DNA of 64,000 nt from Eurosta solidaginis (Eukaryota; Arthropoda; Insecta; Diptera; Tephritidae). Below the pieces are notes generated by a model. The model was not told where the DNA came from, ran no database searches, and saw nothing but the letters and a program-made list of their open reading frames with translations. The stretch is from positions 279,221,693 to 279,285,692 of the forward strand of contig NC_090319.1 in NCBI RefSeq assembly GCF_040869045.1, given 5' to 3'. Positions 44,120-55,620 of the stretch are shown here, one piece after another (the stretch's first letter is position 1; every line of letters starts with the position of its first letter). Both the position numbers and the translations under genes were made by a program.

Positions 44120-46433
44120 TTTTTATACTCAGTTGAGCAGAGCTCACAGAGTATATTAAGTTTGATTGGATAACGGTTGGTTGTACATATATAAAGGAAT
44201 CGAGATAGATATAGACTTCCATATATCAAAATAATCAGGATCGAAAAAAAATTTGATTGAGCCATGTCCGTCCGTCCGTCCGTCCGTCCGTCCGTCCGTT
44301 AACACGATAACTTGAGTAAATTTTGAGGTATCTTGATGAAACTTGGTATGTAGGTTCCTGAGCACTCATCTCAGATCGATATTTAAAATGAACGATATCG
44401 GACTATAACCACGCCCACTTTTTCGATATCGAAAATTTCGAAAAACCGAAAAAGTGCGATAATTCATTACAAAAAACCGATAAAGCGACCAAGCTTGGTA
44501 GATGAGTTGAACTTATGACGCAGAATAGAAAATTAGTAAAATTTTGGACAATGGGCGTGGCACCGCCCACTTTTAAAAGAAGGTAATTTAAAACTTTTGC
44601 AAGATGTAATTTGGCAGTCGTTGAAGATATCATGATGAAATTTGTCAGGAACGTTACTCCTATTACTATATGTACGCTTAATAAAAATTAGCAAAATCGG
44701 GGAAGGACCACGCCCACTTTTAAAAAAAAAATTTTTTTAAAGTAAAATTTTTACAAAAAATTTAATATCTTTACAGTATATAAGTAAATTATGTCAACAT
44801 TCAACTCCAGTAATGATATGATGCAACAAAATACAAAAATAAAAGAAAATTTAAAAATGGGCGTGGCTCCGCCCTTTTTCATTTAATTTGTCTAGGATAC
44901 TTTTAACGCCATAAGTCGAACAAAAATTAACCAATCCTTTTGAAATTTGGTAGGGGCATAGATTTTACGACGATAACTGTTTTCTGTGAAAATGGGCGAA
45001 ATCGGTTGATGCCACGCCCAGTTTTTATACACAGTCGTCCGTCCGTCCGTCCGTCTGTCCGTTAACACGATAACTTGAGTAAATTTTGAGGTATCTTCAT
45101 GAAATTTGGTATGTATGTTCCTGGATACTCATCACAGATCGCTATTTAAAATGAACGATATCGGACAATAACCACGCCCAATTTTTCGATATCGAAAATT
45201 TCGAAAAATCAAAAAAGTGCGATAATTCATTACCAAATACGCATTAAGCGATGAAACTTGGTGGGTGAGTTGAGCTTATGACGCAGAATAGAAAACTAGT
45301 AAAATTTTGGACATTGGGCGTGGCACCGCCCACTTTTAAATGAAGGTAATTTAGAAGTTTTGCAAGCTGTAATTTGGCAGTCGTTAAAGATATCATAATG
45401 AAATTTGGCAGGAACATTACCCTTATTACTTTATCTCTGTTTAATAAAAATTAGCAAAATCGGAGAACGACCACGCTCACTTTTTAAAAAAACTTTTTTT
45501 TAAATTCAAATTTTAAAAGAAAAGTTAATATCTTTACAGCATATAAGTAAATTACGCCAACATTCAACTCCAGTAATGATATGGTGCAACAAAATACAAA
45601 AATAAAAGAAAATTTCAAAATGGGCGTGGCTCCGCCCTTTTTCATTTAGTTTGTATAGGATGCTTTTAATGCCATAAGTTGAACAAAAATTAACCAATCC
45701 TTGTGAAATTTGGTAGAGGCTTAGCTCCTAGGACGATAATTGTTTTCTGTGGAAAAGGGCGAAATCGGTTGAAGCTACGCCCAGTTTTTATACACAGTCG
45801 ACCGTCTATCCTTCCGCTCGGCCGTTAACACGATAACTTGAGCAAAAATCGATATATCTTTACTAAACTCAGTTCACGTACTTATCTGAACTCACTTTGT
45901 ATTGTTGTAAAAAAGGGCCGAAATCCGACTATGACCTCGCCCACTTTTTCGATATCGAAAATTACGAAAAATGAAAAAAGTGCCACAATTATATACCAAA
46001 TACGAAAAAAGGAATGAAACATGGTAATTGTATTGGTTTATTGACGTAAAATATAACTTTAGAAAAAAACCTTTTTAAAATGGGTGTGACACCTACCATA
46101 TTAAGTAGAAGAAAATGAAAAATGTCTGCAGGGCGAAATCAAAAGCCCTTGGAATCTTGGCAGGAATACTATTCGTGGTATTGCATATATAAATAAATTA
46201 GCGGTACCCTACAGATGATGTTCTGGGTCACCCTGGTCCACATTTTGGTCAATATCTCGAAAACGCCTTCACATATACAACTAAGGGCCATTCCCTTTTA
46301 AAAACCTTTATTCCTTTAATTTGATACCCATATCGTACAAACACATTTTAGAGTCACCCCTGGTCCACATTTATGGCGATATCTCGAAAAGGCGTCCACC
46401 TAGAGAACTAAGGCGAACTCAATTTAAAAATAC
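44120..46433 (+). mobile_element. X-family repeat X2, with a duplicated internal block, 3' end cut by Y1
   Basis: It opens TTTTTATACTCAGTTGAGCA. The block that starts with a (CCGT)n tract and AACACGATAACTTGAGTAAA occurs twice (from 44266 and from 45040, ~775 bp apart), whereas X1, X3 and X4 have it once. The second type of block (TTGAGCAAAAATCGATATAT) starts near 45838. About two satellite monomers follow before the sequence switches to Y1 at TTTTTAT (46434). Confidence 0.78.
44266..44300. repeat. (CCGT)n microsatellite inside X2
   Basis: About eight tandem CCGT units, also present at the same place in X3 (47147-47184) and shorter in X1 and X4. It encodes the TDGRTDGRTDGHG-like artefact seen in translations. 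Confidence 0.9.
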
Positions 46434-47001
46434 TTTTTATACCCAGCTGTACTTGTACACAGGGTATTATAACTTTGAGTGGATAACGGTTGGTTATTAA
46501 TCATAAATCTGAAATCGTTTACTATAAGGAATGCTTTGAAAAAAAATTAACAAAATCGGTTAAGGACCACGCCCACTTTTATTTTTAAAATGGTTGTAGA
46601 CGAAAATAATAAGCTATATCTTAGCGAAAAAGAGCTTTATATCAATAACATTTGACTTTCTAAATTGAATTATTACATTAAATTGGAAAACACTAAAATT
46701 TTAGAAAATGGATGTGACATCGCTCCTTTTTGGTCTAAGCACTTTTCAATTTTTCGGGAGCCATATCTCGAAGAAAAATAAACATATCCTAACAAAATTG
46801 GGTACACATATTTTCCTAATAGCAGGAAATATTTCTAGTAAAAATGGATAAGATTGGTTAAAGACCACGCCCACTTTTATATACATTACTTTAAAAAGGG
46901 TCGTAGGCAAAAATAATAAGTTTAATCTTAGCGAAAAATAGTCAATACAACAAGAAATGAGACAAAATTTAAATCTTGAAAAATGGACGTGGCACTGCCC
47001 C
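46434..47001 (+). mobile_element. Y-family repeat Y1, 5' part only
   Basis: It opens TTTTTATACCCAGCTGTACTTG and ATAACTTTGAGTGGATAACG. It carries AAGGACCACGCCCACTTTTA, ATAAGCTATATCTTAGCG and GGACGTGGCACTGCCCC, which recur on the opposite strand in Y3 (58.3-59.2 kb). It stops where X3 begins, inside a T-run, so X3 inserted into Y1 or replaced its 3' end. Confidence 0.65.
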
Positions 47002-50000
47002 TTTTTATACTCAGTTGAGCAGAGCTCACAGAGTATATTAAGTTTGATTGGATAACGGTTGGTTGTACATATATAAAGGAATCGAGATAGATATAGACTT
47101 CCATATATCAAAATAATCAGGATCGAAAAAAAATTTGATTGAGCCATGTCCGTCCGTCCGTCCGTCCGTCCGTCCGTCCGTCCGTTAACACGATAACTTG
47201 AGTAAATTTTGAGGTATCTTGATGAAATTTGGTATGTAGGTTCCTGAGCACTCATCTCAGATCGCTATTTAAAATGAACGATATCGGACTATAACCACGC
47301 CCACATTTTCGATATCGAAAATTTCGAAAAACCGAAAAAGTGCGATAACTCATTACAAAAGACAGATAAAGCGACGAAACTTGGTAGATGGGTTGACGTT
47401 ATGACGCAGAATAGAAAATTAGTAAGATTTTGGACAATGGGCGTGGCACCGCCCACTTTTACAAGAAGGTAATTTAAAAGTTTTGCAAGCTGTAATTTGG
47501 CAGTCGTTGAAGATATCATGATGAAATTTGGCAGGAACGTTACTACTATTACTCTATATGTGCTAAATAAAAATTAGCAAAATTGGATGAAGAACACGCC
47601 CACTTTTTAAAAAAAAAATTTTTTTAATTCAAATTTTAACAAAAAATTTAATATCTTTACTGTGTATAAGTAAATTAAGTCAAAATTCAACTCCAGTAAT
47701 GGTATGATGCAACAAAGTACAAAAATAAAAGAAAATTTCAAAATGGGCGTGGCTCCGCCCATTTTCATTTAGTTTGTCTAGAATACTTTTATTGCCATAA
47801 GTCGAACAAAAATTTACCAATCCTTCTCAAATTTGGTAGGAGCATAGATTCTATGACGGTAACTGTTTTCCGTGAAAATGGGCGAAATCGGTTGAAGCCA
47901 CGCCCAGTTTTTATACACAGTCCACCGTCTGTCCTTCCGCTCGGCCATTAACACAATAACTTGAGCAAAATCCGATATATCTTTACTAAACTTAGCCCAC
48001 GTACTTACCTGAGCTCACTTTTTCTTGGTATAAAAAATGGGCGAAATCTGACCATAACCACGCCCACTTTATCGATATCGAAAATTACGAAAAATGAAAA
48101 AAATGCCATAATTCTATACCAAATACGAAAAAAGGGATGAAACATGGTAACTGGATTGGTTTATTGACGCGAAATATAACTTTGGAAAAAACTTTGTAAA
48201 ATGGGTGTGACACCTACCATATTAAGTAGAAGAAAATGAAAAAGTTCTACAAGGCGTAATCAACAGCCCTTGGAATCTTGGCAGGAATACTGTTAGTGGT
48301 ATTGCATATATAAATAAATTAGCAGTACCCGACAGATGATTTTCTGGATCACCTGGTCCACATTTTGGTCGATATTGCGAGAACGCCTTCACATATACAT
48401 CTAAGGGCCACTCGCTTTTAAAACCCTCATTAATACCTTTAATTTGATATCCATATCGTACAAAAACATACCAGAGTCACCCCTGTCCCACCCTAATGGC
48501 GATATCTCGAAAAGGCGTCCACCTATAGACCTAATGCCCCCTCCCTCTTAAAATGCTCAGTAACACCTTTCGTTTGATACCCATATCGTACAAACATTCT
48601 AGAGTCACCCCTGGCCCACCCTAATGGCGATATCTCGAAAAGGCGTCCGCCTATAGACCTAGTGTCCACTCCCTCTTAAAATGCTCAGTAACACCTTTCG
48701 TTTGATACCCATATCGTACAAACATTCTAGAGTCACCCCTGGCCCACCCTAATGGCAATATTTCGAAAAGGCGTCCACCTATAGAACTAAGGATTACTCC
48801 CTTTTAAAATACTCATTACCACCTTTCATTTGATACCCATATCGTACAAACACATTCTAGAGTCACCCTGGCCCACCCTAATGGCGATATCTCGAAAAGG
48901 CGTCCACCTATAGACCTAATGTCCACTCCCTCTTAAAATGGTCAGTAACACCTTTCGTTTGATACCCATATCGTACAAACATTCTAGAGTCACCCCTGGC
49001 CGACCCTAATGGCGATATCTCGAAAAGGCGTCCACCTATAGACCTAATGTCCACTCCCTCTTAAAATGCTCAGTAACACCTTTCGTTTGATACCCATATC
49101 GTACAAACATTCTAGAGTCACCCCTGTCCCACCCTAATGGCGATATCTCGAAAAGGCGTCCACCTATAGACCTAATGCCCACTCCCTCTTAAAATGCTCA
49201 GTAACACCTTTCGTTTGATACCCATATCGTACAAACATTCTAGAGTCACACCTGGCCCACCCTAATGGCGATATCTCGAAAAGGCGTCCACCTATAGAAC
49301 TAAGGATTACTCCCTTTTAAAATACTCATTACCACCTTTCATTTGATACCCATATCGTACAAACACATTCTAGAGTCACCCTGGCCCACCCTAATGGCGA
49401 TATCTCGAAAAGGCGTCCACCTATAGACCTAATGCCCACTCCCTCTTAAAATGCTCAGTAACACCTTTCGTTTGATACCCATATCGTACAAACATTCTAG
49501 AGTCACCCTTGGTCCACCTTTATGGCGATATCTCGAAAAGGCGTCCACCTATAGAACTAAGGATTACTCCCTTTTAAAATACTCCTTACCACCTTTCATT
49601 TGATACCCATATCGTACAAACACATTCTAGAGTCACCCCTGGCCCACCCTAATGGCGATATCTCGAAAAGGCGTCCACCTATAGACCTAATGCCCACTCC
49701 CTCTTAAAATGCTCAGTAACACCTTTCGTTTGATACCCATATCGTACAAACATTCTAGAGTCAGCCCTGGCCCACCCTAATGGCGATATCTCGAAAAGGC
49801 GTCCACCTATAGACCTAATGCCCACTCCCTCTTTAAATGCTCAGTAACACCTTTCGTTTGATGCACATATCGTACAAACACATTCTAGAGTCACCCCTGG
49901 CCCACCCTAATGACGATATCTCGAAAAGGCTTCCACCTATAGACCTCATGCCCACTCCCTCTTAAAATGCTCAGTAACACCTTTCGTTTGATACCCATAC

Positions 50001-50370
50001 CGTACAAACATTCTAGAGTCACCCCTGGCCCACCCTAACGGCGATATCTCGAAAAGGCGTCCACCTATAGACTAAGGCCCACTCCCTCTTAAAATGCTCA
50101 GTAACACCTTTCATTTGATACCCATATCGTACAAACAAATTCTAGAGTCAGCCCTCGTCTACCTTTATGGCGATATCCCTAAATGGCGTTCATCCATAGA
50201 ACTATGGCCTACTCTCTCTTAAAATACTCTTTAATACCTTTCATTTGATACACATGTTATACAACCACATTCCAGGGTTACCCCAGATTGATTTTCCTTA
50301 TTTTGTCTCCATAGCTCTCAACTGAGTATGTTATGTTCGGTTACACCCGAACTTAGCCTTCCTTACTTGT
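47002..50370 (+). mobile_element. X-family repeat X3 (3.4 kb), with expanded satellite
   Basis: Full-length: start TTTTTATACTCAGTTGAGCA, one block of each type, a satellite array of about 15 monomers, then the closing stem-loop and CTTAGCCTTCCTTACTTGT. Its first ~300 bases are almost identical to the start of X2, so they are recent relatives. It is nearly twice as long as X1 or X4 only because of the array. Confidence 0.85.
48350..50290 (+). repeat. 128 bp satellite array in X3 (~15 monomers)
   Basis: Successive GCGATATCTCGAAAAGGCG starts lie at 48499, 48627, 48755 (variant GCAATATTTCG), 48884, 49012, 49140, 49268, 49397, 49525, 49655, 49783, 49913, 50041 and 50170, so the period is 128-130 bp. 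Two monomer types are visible: A (AGACCTAATG, CTCAGTAACACC) and B (AGAACTAAGGATTACTCCC, CATTACCACC). The order A-A-B-A occurs twice in a row from 48499 to 49524. Confidence 0.92.
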
Positions 50371-50545
50371 TGTTATTGATATTAGAGAAAAATTTTAAAG
50401 ATTACAAACGGCGATGGTTACTACTACTCTGAATTTCACTTCTTCATCAGCTAGCTTTTCGGGAGCTGAGCATTGAACTCGATTCTCCAACATTCATACC
50501 AGTGCAAAGGCAGATGCCTTTAGCTACTCAGCCATATGAATGTCC
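50371..50545 (-). mobile_element. tRNA-derived SINE, family B
   Basis: On the minus strand a tRNA-like head contains TGGCTGAGTAGCTAAAGGCA (A-box TGGCNNAGT), an AAGGCATCTGCCTTT anticodon-arm-like segment, an extended variable region, and GAGTTCAATGCTC as a degenerate B-box. The body then runs about 75 bases to ATCAATAACAACAAG next to the X3 end. The long variable region suggests a Leu/Ser-class tRNA origin. Only one copy is in the window. Confidence 0.55.
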
Positions 50546-50839
50546 CGTTGCTCGCTGTACAATTGGTCTCTCAGAATTGCCTTTTAGTTTCTATTCCTTT
50601 TATTCACCATTTATGCACATACACTCTATATGTAGTTTATTCCAAATGGTGTGGATGTGAGAGCTTAGTAATATTTCTTCGGATTTTGACAGTATTTGTT
50701 TTTAATACATCCGCTGTTACTATTTTGATATTACTTATGAATTGTTTCTTCACAACCGTGAAGATTTGTCGTGAATACTTAGAAACTACTAAAAATTGTC
50801 GTGGATCAGTTGCTTCAATGCCCCATGAAGGCTCGCTTA
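50546..50839. other. No gene recognised
   Basis: A 122-codon plus frame (50536-50904) runs from the SINE into Q2 and is not supported as a gene. Confidence 0.4.
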
Positions 50840-51031
50840 TCCAGTGCGGGTTTCAAATCCAGTTAAAGTTGACTAGAGTTTATCCTTGCCACTTTGGTCG
50901 ATAATATAATATGAGCAGTAAAATATTATATTAATATTATATTATCAGAAGCTGAAGCGGCCAAAGTGGCAAGGCTCAACTTTAATCAACTTTAACAGGA
51001 GTTTAAACTCGCACTGAAAAACTGGGCCCAA
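50840..51031. repeat. Short hairpin MITE Q2 (~190 bp)
   Basis: Left arm GTTAAAGTTGACTAGAG ... CTTGCCACTTTGGTCG; right arm, other strand, GTTAAAGTTGATTAAAG ... CTTGCCACTTTGGCCG. The centre is a self-complementary AATATAATATT-type segment. The right end reads, on the other strand, GGGCCCAGTTTTTCAGTGCG, the same type of end as Q1. The left terminus is decayed. Confidence 0.7.
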
Positions 51032-52261
51032 AATTTATCAACAGCCAATCCAGAAAATGAGTGTTAGGGCCGGATTATGTATGACGCCGTGGCACTTTTC
51101 GTCGCTGTCACTGGCATTGATATTCCCCAGTATATAATACCAAAAATTTCACAAAGTAATATTGCTGGCTAAGGGACAGATAATGTTGGCATTATGGTAG
51201 GCAGAAATCGAGGCGTAGTAACTTTATTAAGGCAGCATCAATCGAATATTATTTTCGTTCTGTGGGTTTGCCACTCTCTAGGACTGTTTCACTTGCTTCG
51301 AAACCGCTTCCAATCGAAATTGAATTTTTGATTTCAGATTAATTAATTAGTCTTCTAAGTCCAAATGTAGACAAAAGAGCCTATGTAATGATAATATGAA
51401 TGCTGCGTAAAACGACGAACTCGACCCGTTGCAAATCGCATCCACACGAATGTGTTTCTTGTTGTTTCTGTACTTATGTCAAGTAAAACTTTTGTAAGGA
51501 ATTATTATAAGCCATAAGGTAGAATATAACAACTTCATGATAAGGCTTAAGGAACAACAAAAGTAAGGCTTACTTACATAAGGCCTTATTGAAAGAAACT
51601 ACTTGCTGTATTAGGTTATATAAGGCTTATATATATATACCCCGGTAGGGCTTCGGCAGCCCAGAAAGTGTCATGAAAATATTCCATCAAAAAATTCATT
51701 TGCCAGATATCGTTTGGAGTCGGTGTAAAACACATACCAAAAACTTGAAAAGAGATTCTCAGACAGTATGTAGAGTTGAAATCTTTCATGGGTTCTTTAA
51801 AAGGACAAAAAGTAGATTTCCGTATTGCAAATAGTTTTATCGGCGTTCTTATTTTGCACATAAGGAACCAATTTCCTCAAACATAATACGAAAACTTATA
51901 TACTATCGTGGAGTTTTATTTATAATGTATCCCTCTTAAATTAAAACCAGATAGCATCTGCTAACTTTTTTTTTAATGAAATTCGAGTAAAAAGTAATTT
52001 AAATTTTTTAGTGTCTTTTTTGAGAAAAATTAATAAAACACACAGAAAGTTGCCTTAAACTATTAGATCTTTTTCTTAGCTTAAAAGTTTTTATTTAGCC
52101 TTTTATTTTTGTCAATCAAGCCGTATATATAATACTCGTATATTGCAAGGCGAATTCAGTACCAAGTGTTCTTATCCCAACAGCTGATTGCTTCTTCTTG
52201 ATTATTTTCCATAAAGCGCCTTATACTTTAATATGTCAATTAATTGAAAGCAATTAAATTT
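51032..52261. other. No gene; SINE A scrap at 51640-51730
   Basis: CTTCGGCAGCCCAGAAAGTG, TCATGAAAATATT, TTTGCCAGATATCG and TTGGAGTCGGTGTAAAACAC (51648-51735) follow the order of the family A body but are heavily decayed. The rest has nothing assignable. Confidence 0.45.
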
Positions 52262-52622
52262 TTGGCGGCCACCGTGGTGTGATGGTAGCGTGCTCCGCCT
52301 ACCACACCGTATGCCCTGGGTTCACACCCCGGGCAAAGCAACATCAAAATTTTAGAAATACGGTTTTTCAATTAGAAGACAATTTTTCTAAGCGGGGTCG
52401 CCCCTCGGCAGTGTTTGGCAAGCGCTCCGGGTGTATTTCTGCCATGAAAAGATCTCAGTGAAAACTCATCTGCCTTGCAGATGCCGTTCGGAGTCGGCAT
52501 AAAACATGTAGGTCCCGTACGGCCAATTTGTAGGGAAAATCAAGAGGAGCACGACGCAAATTGGAAGAGAGACTCGGCCTTAGATCCCTTCGGAGGTTAT
52601 CACGCCTTGCACTTATTTATTT
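52262..52622 (+). mobile_element. tRNA-derived SINE, family A, copy A3 (best head)
   Basis: The head reads GTGGTGTGATGGTAGCGTGC (A-box region), TCCGCCTACCACACC, then CTGGGTTCACACCCCGGG with B-box GGTTCACACCC. The body has CTAAGCGGGGTCGCCCCTCG, GTATTTCTGCCATGAAAAG, CTTGCAGATGCCGTTCGGAG, AAACATGTAGGTCCCGT and GCACGACGCAAATTGGAAGA. The end is TTATCACGCCTTGC followed by A/T. About 360 bp. Confidence 0.88.
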
Positions 52623-54405
52623 TTTATAAAATTTTTGTTTTTGACTTGACATTCTTCTGCACGGCGAATTGGTTGAATTCGCGTTGCCACCACCTGGTAT
52701 GGATTCGCCTTGACTAAAGGCTAGGTACATTCCCAAACATCAGAGTGCCGATATATTGTTGTTTAAATGTTTTTGTTTTTGCTTTCAATAATCGAATGTA
52801 CCTAAAAATAAATTTTTTCTTGTCACAATTATGCTGCTACAATCACAAAAATTTTGTAGGCTGTCTTATTTTGATTTCAAATTCAAAACTCATTGCGAGT
52901 ATTTGCTATTAGCAATATAGGAGTATTACATATATGAATCTAGCCTTTTTTTTAAGTTCTGGCAACACTGTGCAAAATGTGCCCCTAAATTTTATTTTAA
53001 TTTTGATCTTAAATAACTTTAAGAGCAAATGACAAAACAAAACCTACTTTTCATCCAAATGTTCTTTCACACAAACCAATAATCATACATATTTGTATCG
53101 ATATAAATAAATTCCACATGTGTTAACTTTTATCAAATCTTAAGTTGGCGAGAAAAAAAATTTTGCCATTCTCACTTCTCTTTTATTAACAAAAAACAAG
53201 CCATGATTTGTTCTGCACTAAATCCCTAAACTGCACTTTTCCAAAGTAAATCCGCGGAAATAAAATAAACATTAAAGCATAGCTAACAAAATACACAGAG
53301 CTATCGTCGATTTATGCTCTACCTATGTTTTTCTCTTTGTATCTGTACGTTGACTTGATTTCCATTTTGAATTCATAAAATCTAAACTAACTCCCACCAA
53401 ATATTTTACAAATATTATATCACTTTGGCCAAACACGCAATTTCCTTTGTATTTGTAAAACAATCAGCGTTAAAAAGCATACAAAAATACATACATAAGG
53501 GCAGCAAAAAACAGAAAAAAAAGCAAAAAAAATAAGATAAAATACCATCAAAATGGCAGGGCTTTGACTTAATGCAAAATCGATTGGAAAACAATTTCCA
53601 ATTTTTAAAGAATTATCACTGCCATATTCGCGCGTACTCTCCTAAATCACACATAAGTAACCTCTAAATCTGTTGTTGCTTTTGCCGTTGTTGTTATTTT
53701 ATTATTTCGTTGGCTATTACTGCTAGTATTACTGCTTGCTTTGTTGTTGTTGTTGTTGCTGTTATTGTTGCCAATTTTGTATGCCGAATCCACCGTTATA
53801 GCCATCAACAACACCATGTTGTTTTTTTTTTTTCTAACATTGAACAGTTTTTATTCATTCCTTTCCTTTTCCTTTTTCTATTTTTTCATTGCTGCTGCCC
53901 GATTTACTAACACATTTTTTACGTTTCCGCTACAACTACAACTAATATATTAACATTTATACTACCAATATAGGAATTTGAACATGTGTTTCTTTATATA
54001 TGTACATATGTATGTATGTATGTGCAGCTTTATTTGATAAGAGACGATTTTTTTGTCTTAAGATCTTAAGGAGTCAACAAGTTTTTTAAGCAAATTTTCT
54101 GAAATGCCGGGCTAATGTACATCAATTTCAAAGCCGACGATGACTCTTGGGATATCACCTCGTATTCAAGACCACGCACTTATTGCTAGAATGTCCGGAC
54201 ACTCTTTATGTGGAAAGTGCCATGCTCTAACTAGTTAATTGTTTTCTCGGAAAAGCTATGGTTGGCTCTGACCTTAACGTTGAAAATGTTAAAAAACTTA
54301 AGGTAGACAAGTTGAAGTATGGCGAGTCCTCAGCCAGATAATAGTCCGAACTGCTTCAGTGCTCTGTTCGACTGTTATGGAAACAAAGGTACGAAAGTTT
54401 TTTGT
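52623..54405. other. No gene recognised (1.8 kb); TTG and A-rich simple repeats
   Basis: (TTG)n at 53741-53760 and a T-run at 53820-53832 give hydrophobic, Leu/Val-rich frames (53710-53953) that are repeat artefacts. A TATG patch is at 53999-54022. Nothing else is supported. Confidence 0.45.
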
Positions 54406-54765
54406 GCCCTCTTGTTGTTGTTGTCCGGTACATTCTGGTAACAAGCACCATAAAGGTCTTAGCCCGACCATCTCGGGAACGATTTCGTATGACCACATGA
54501 AACCTTCTAGGACATACCGCCCTCCCGCCCCCTAGTTCCATCAGGAGTTCGGGGTCGCCAGATCCTCGGCTGTTAATGAAACAGGATTCGCCACGGGTAG
54601 GTGAGGTTGACAATTGGGTTGGAGAAGCTATATATTGCGCTGGCTACCCCTTGAGAGGGTTGCGCTACACAACCCCTTGAGTCAATTTGGTATTTTAGTC
54701 GCCTCTTACGACAGGCATACCGCGGGTATATTCTAAGCCCCTAACTCGCTGGGTCGCGACACGGC
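54406..54765 (-). repeat. Repeat R, best copy (R3), with (CAA)4 tail
   Basis: On the minus strand it starts at the GCCTGTCGTAAGAGGCGACT block near 54716, passes GAATCCTGTTTCATTAACAG, CCTAGAAGGTTTCATGTGGT, ATCGTTCCCGAGATGGTCGG, and ends CCGGACAACAACAACAAG at 54406. It follows directly after LINE L3 on the same strand. It is either the L3 family's 3' trailer or a separate SINE-like repeat using the same tail. No frame. Confidence 0.65.
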
Positions 54766-54769
54766 AAGA

Positions 54770-55620
54770 CACGAAATAACTCTACAATCAATCATCTGCG
54801 TTAGTGTTCGCAATATCTTTCTTTAGTAGTTTTATAGGACCTAGCTTAACTGCTGCCTCGATATCTGCAGCCCCTAATAGCTGGAACCTTGACTTGCCGA
54901 GCGCAGGACACGAACACAGAACGCGCTCAACCGGCACTCTCTACAACTGCTGTTACTGACGAGGCCTAACGTATAACCGTGTGATGCCAGAAGGCAGTGT
55001 CCAGCAGGTATGCCCATCGTGAACTTTAAGCCTTCCCTCTTCAGAAATATATGTGCCACTTTGTGAGTGTAATATAGTTGGCTATGCACATGACCTTAGA
55101 AATTTTACAGCTCCACGCTTTTCTTTTAATTTCTCCGAAACGGATTGGGACGTCTTTAGTCGTTTCGGAGGGTGTTGTACCCAACTTTGCTAATTCATCG
55201 GTCTTTTTGTTTCCTTCAATCCCTTTATGGCCGTGAACCCAGTATAGATGTATGGTCCGACCTGAGCGAAGGTTTTTCAATGCTTCGTTGCATTCCTGAT
55301 CACTTCTTCATGAAGTATTGTGTGAGATGAATGCCTTAATCACCGCCTATCTATCAATTTATATATAAACGCACCTGCAGCTTAAGCACACTTCCTTCAG
55401 AATTTCTGCTGCTTTCTTCACGGCTATAATCTCTACTTGAAAGATGCTGCAGTAATCTGGCAGCCTGTAGGATCTGCTTATTTCTGGATCGACGCAGTAA
55501 TCAGCAGACCCGACCCATTCCATTAATTTGGAACCATCCGCATACACATTTATAGTATTTTCTGCCATTTATGCAACCTGGAACCAACCCTACGGCTCAA
55601 TTGTGGCACCAAGATGTCCC
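54770..55620 (-). pseudogene. RNase H LINE 3' part (L3)
   Basis: The minus frame at 55568-55359 reads NVYADGSKLMEWVGSADYCV, then DYCSIFQVEIIAVKKAAEIL (RNase H start and second block). The frame at 55280-55041 holds IHLYWVHGHKGIEGNKKTDE, the PGHxGIxGNxxAD block with Pro replaced by Val. The frame at 55089-54874 has FTMGIPAGHCLLASHGYTLG and CRECRL. Stops and frame changes separate them. It lacks the CTAACCTAAC end that L2 keeps. Confidence 0.78.

Noticed and set aside
44156..44365. Minus frame with VLTDGRTDGRTDGHG, recurring at 46.7 and 62.0 kb
   Set aside because: It recurs because X is a repeat; the surrounding frame changes between copies, so it is not a conserved protein.
46746..47255. 169-codon minus frame with a GRTDGRTDGRTD motif
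   Set aside because: It runs across the Y1/X3 junction and the (CCGT)n microsatellite and is not conserved in the other X copies.
48350..50290. Regular repeats that might be read as a CRISPR-like array
   Set aside because: The period is a contiguous 128 bp satellite without unique spacers, in an insect TE.
53710..53953. Two hydrophobic Leu/Val/Phe-rich frames as membrane peptides
   Set aside because: They come from a (TTG)n and poly-T tract read in different frames.
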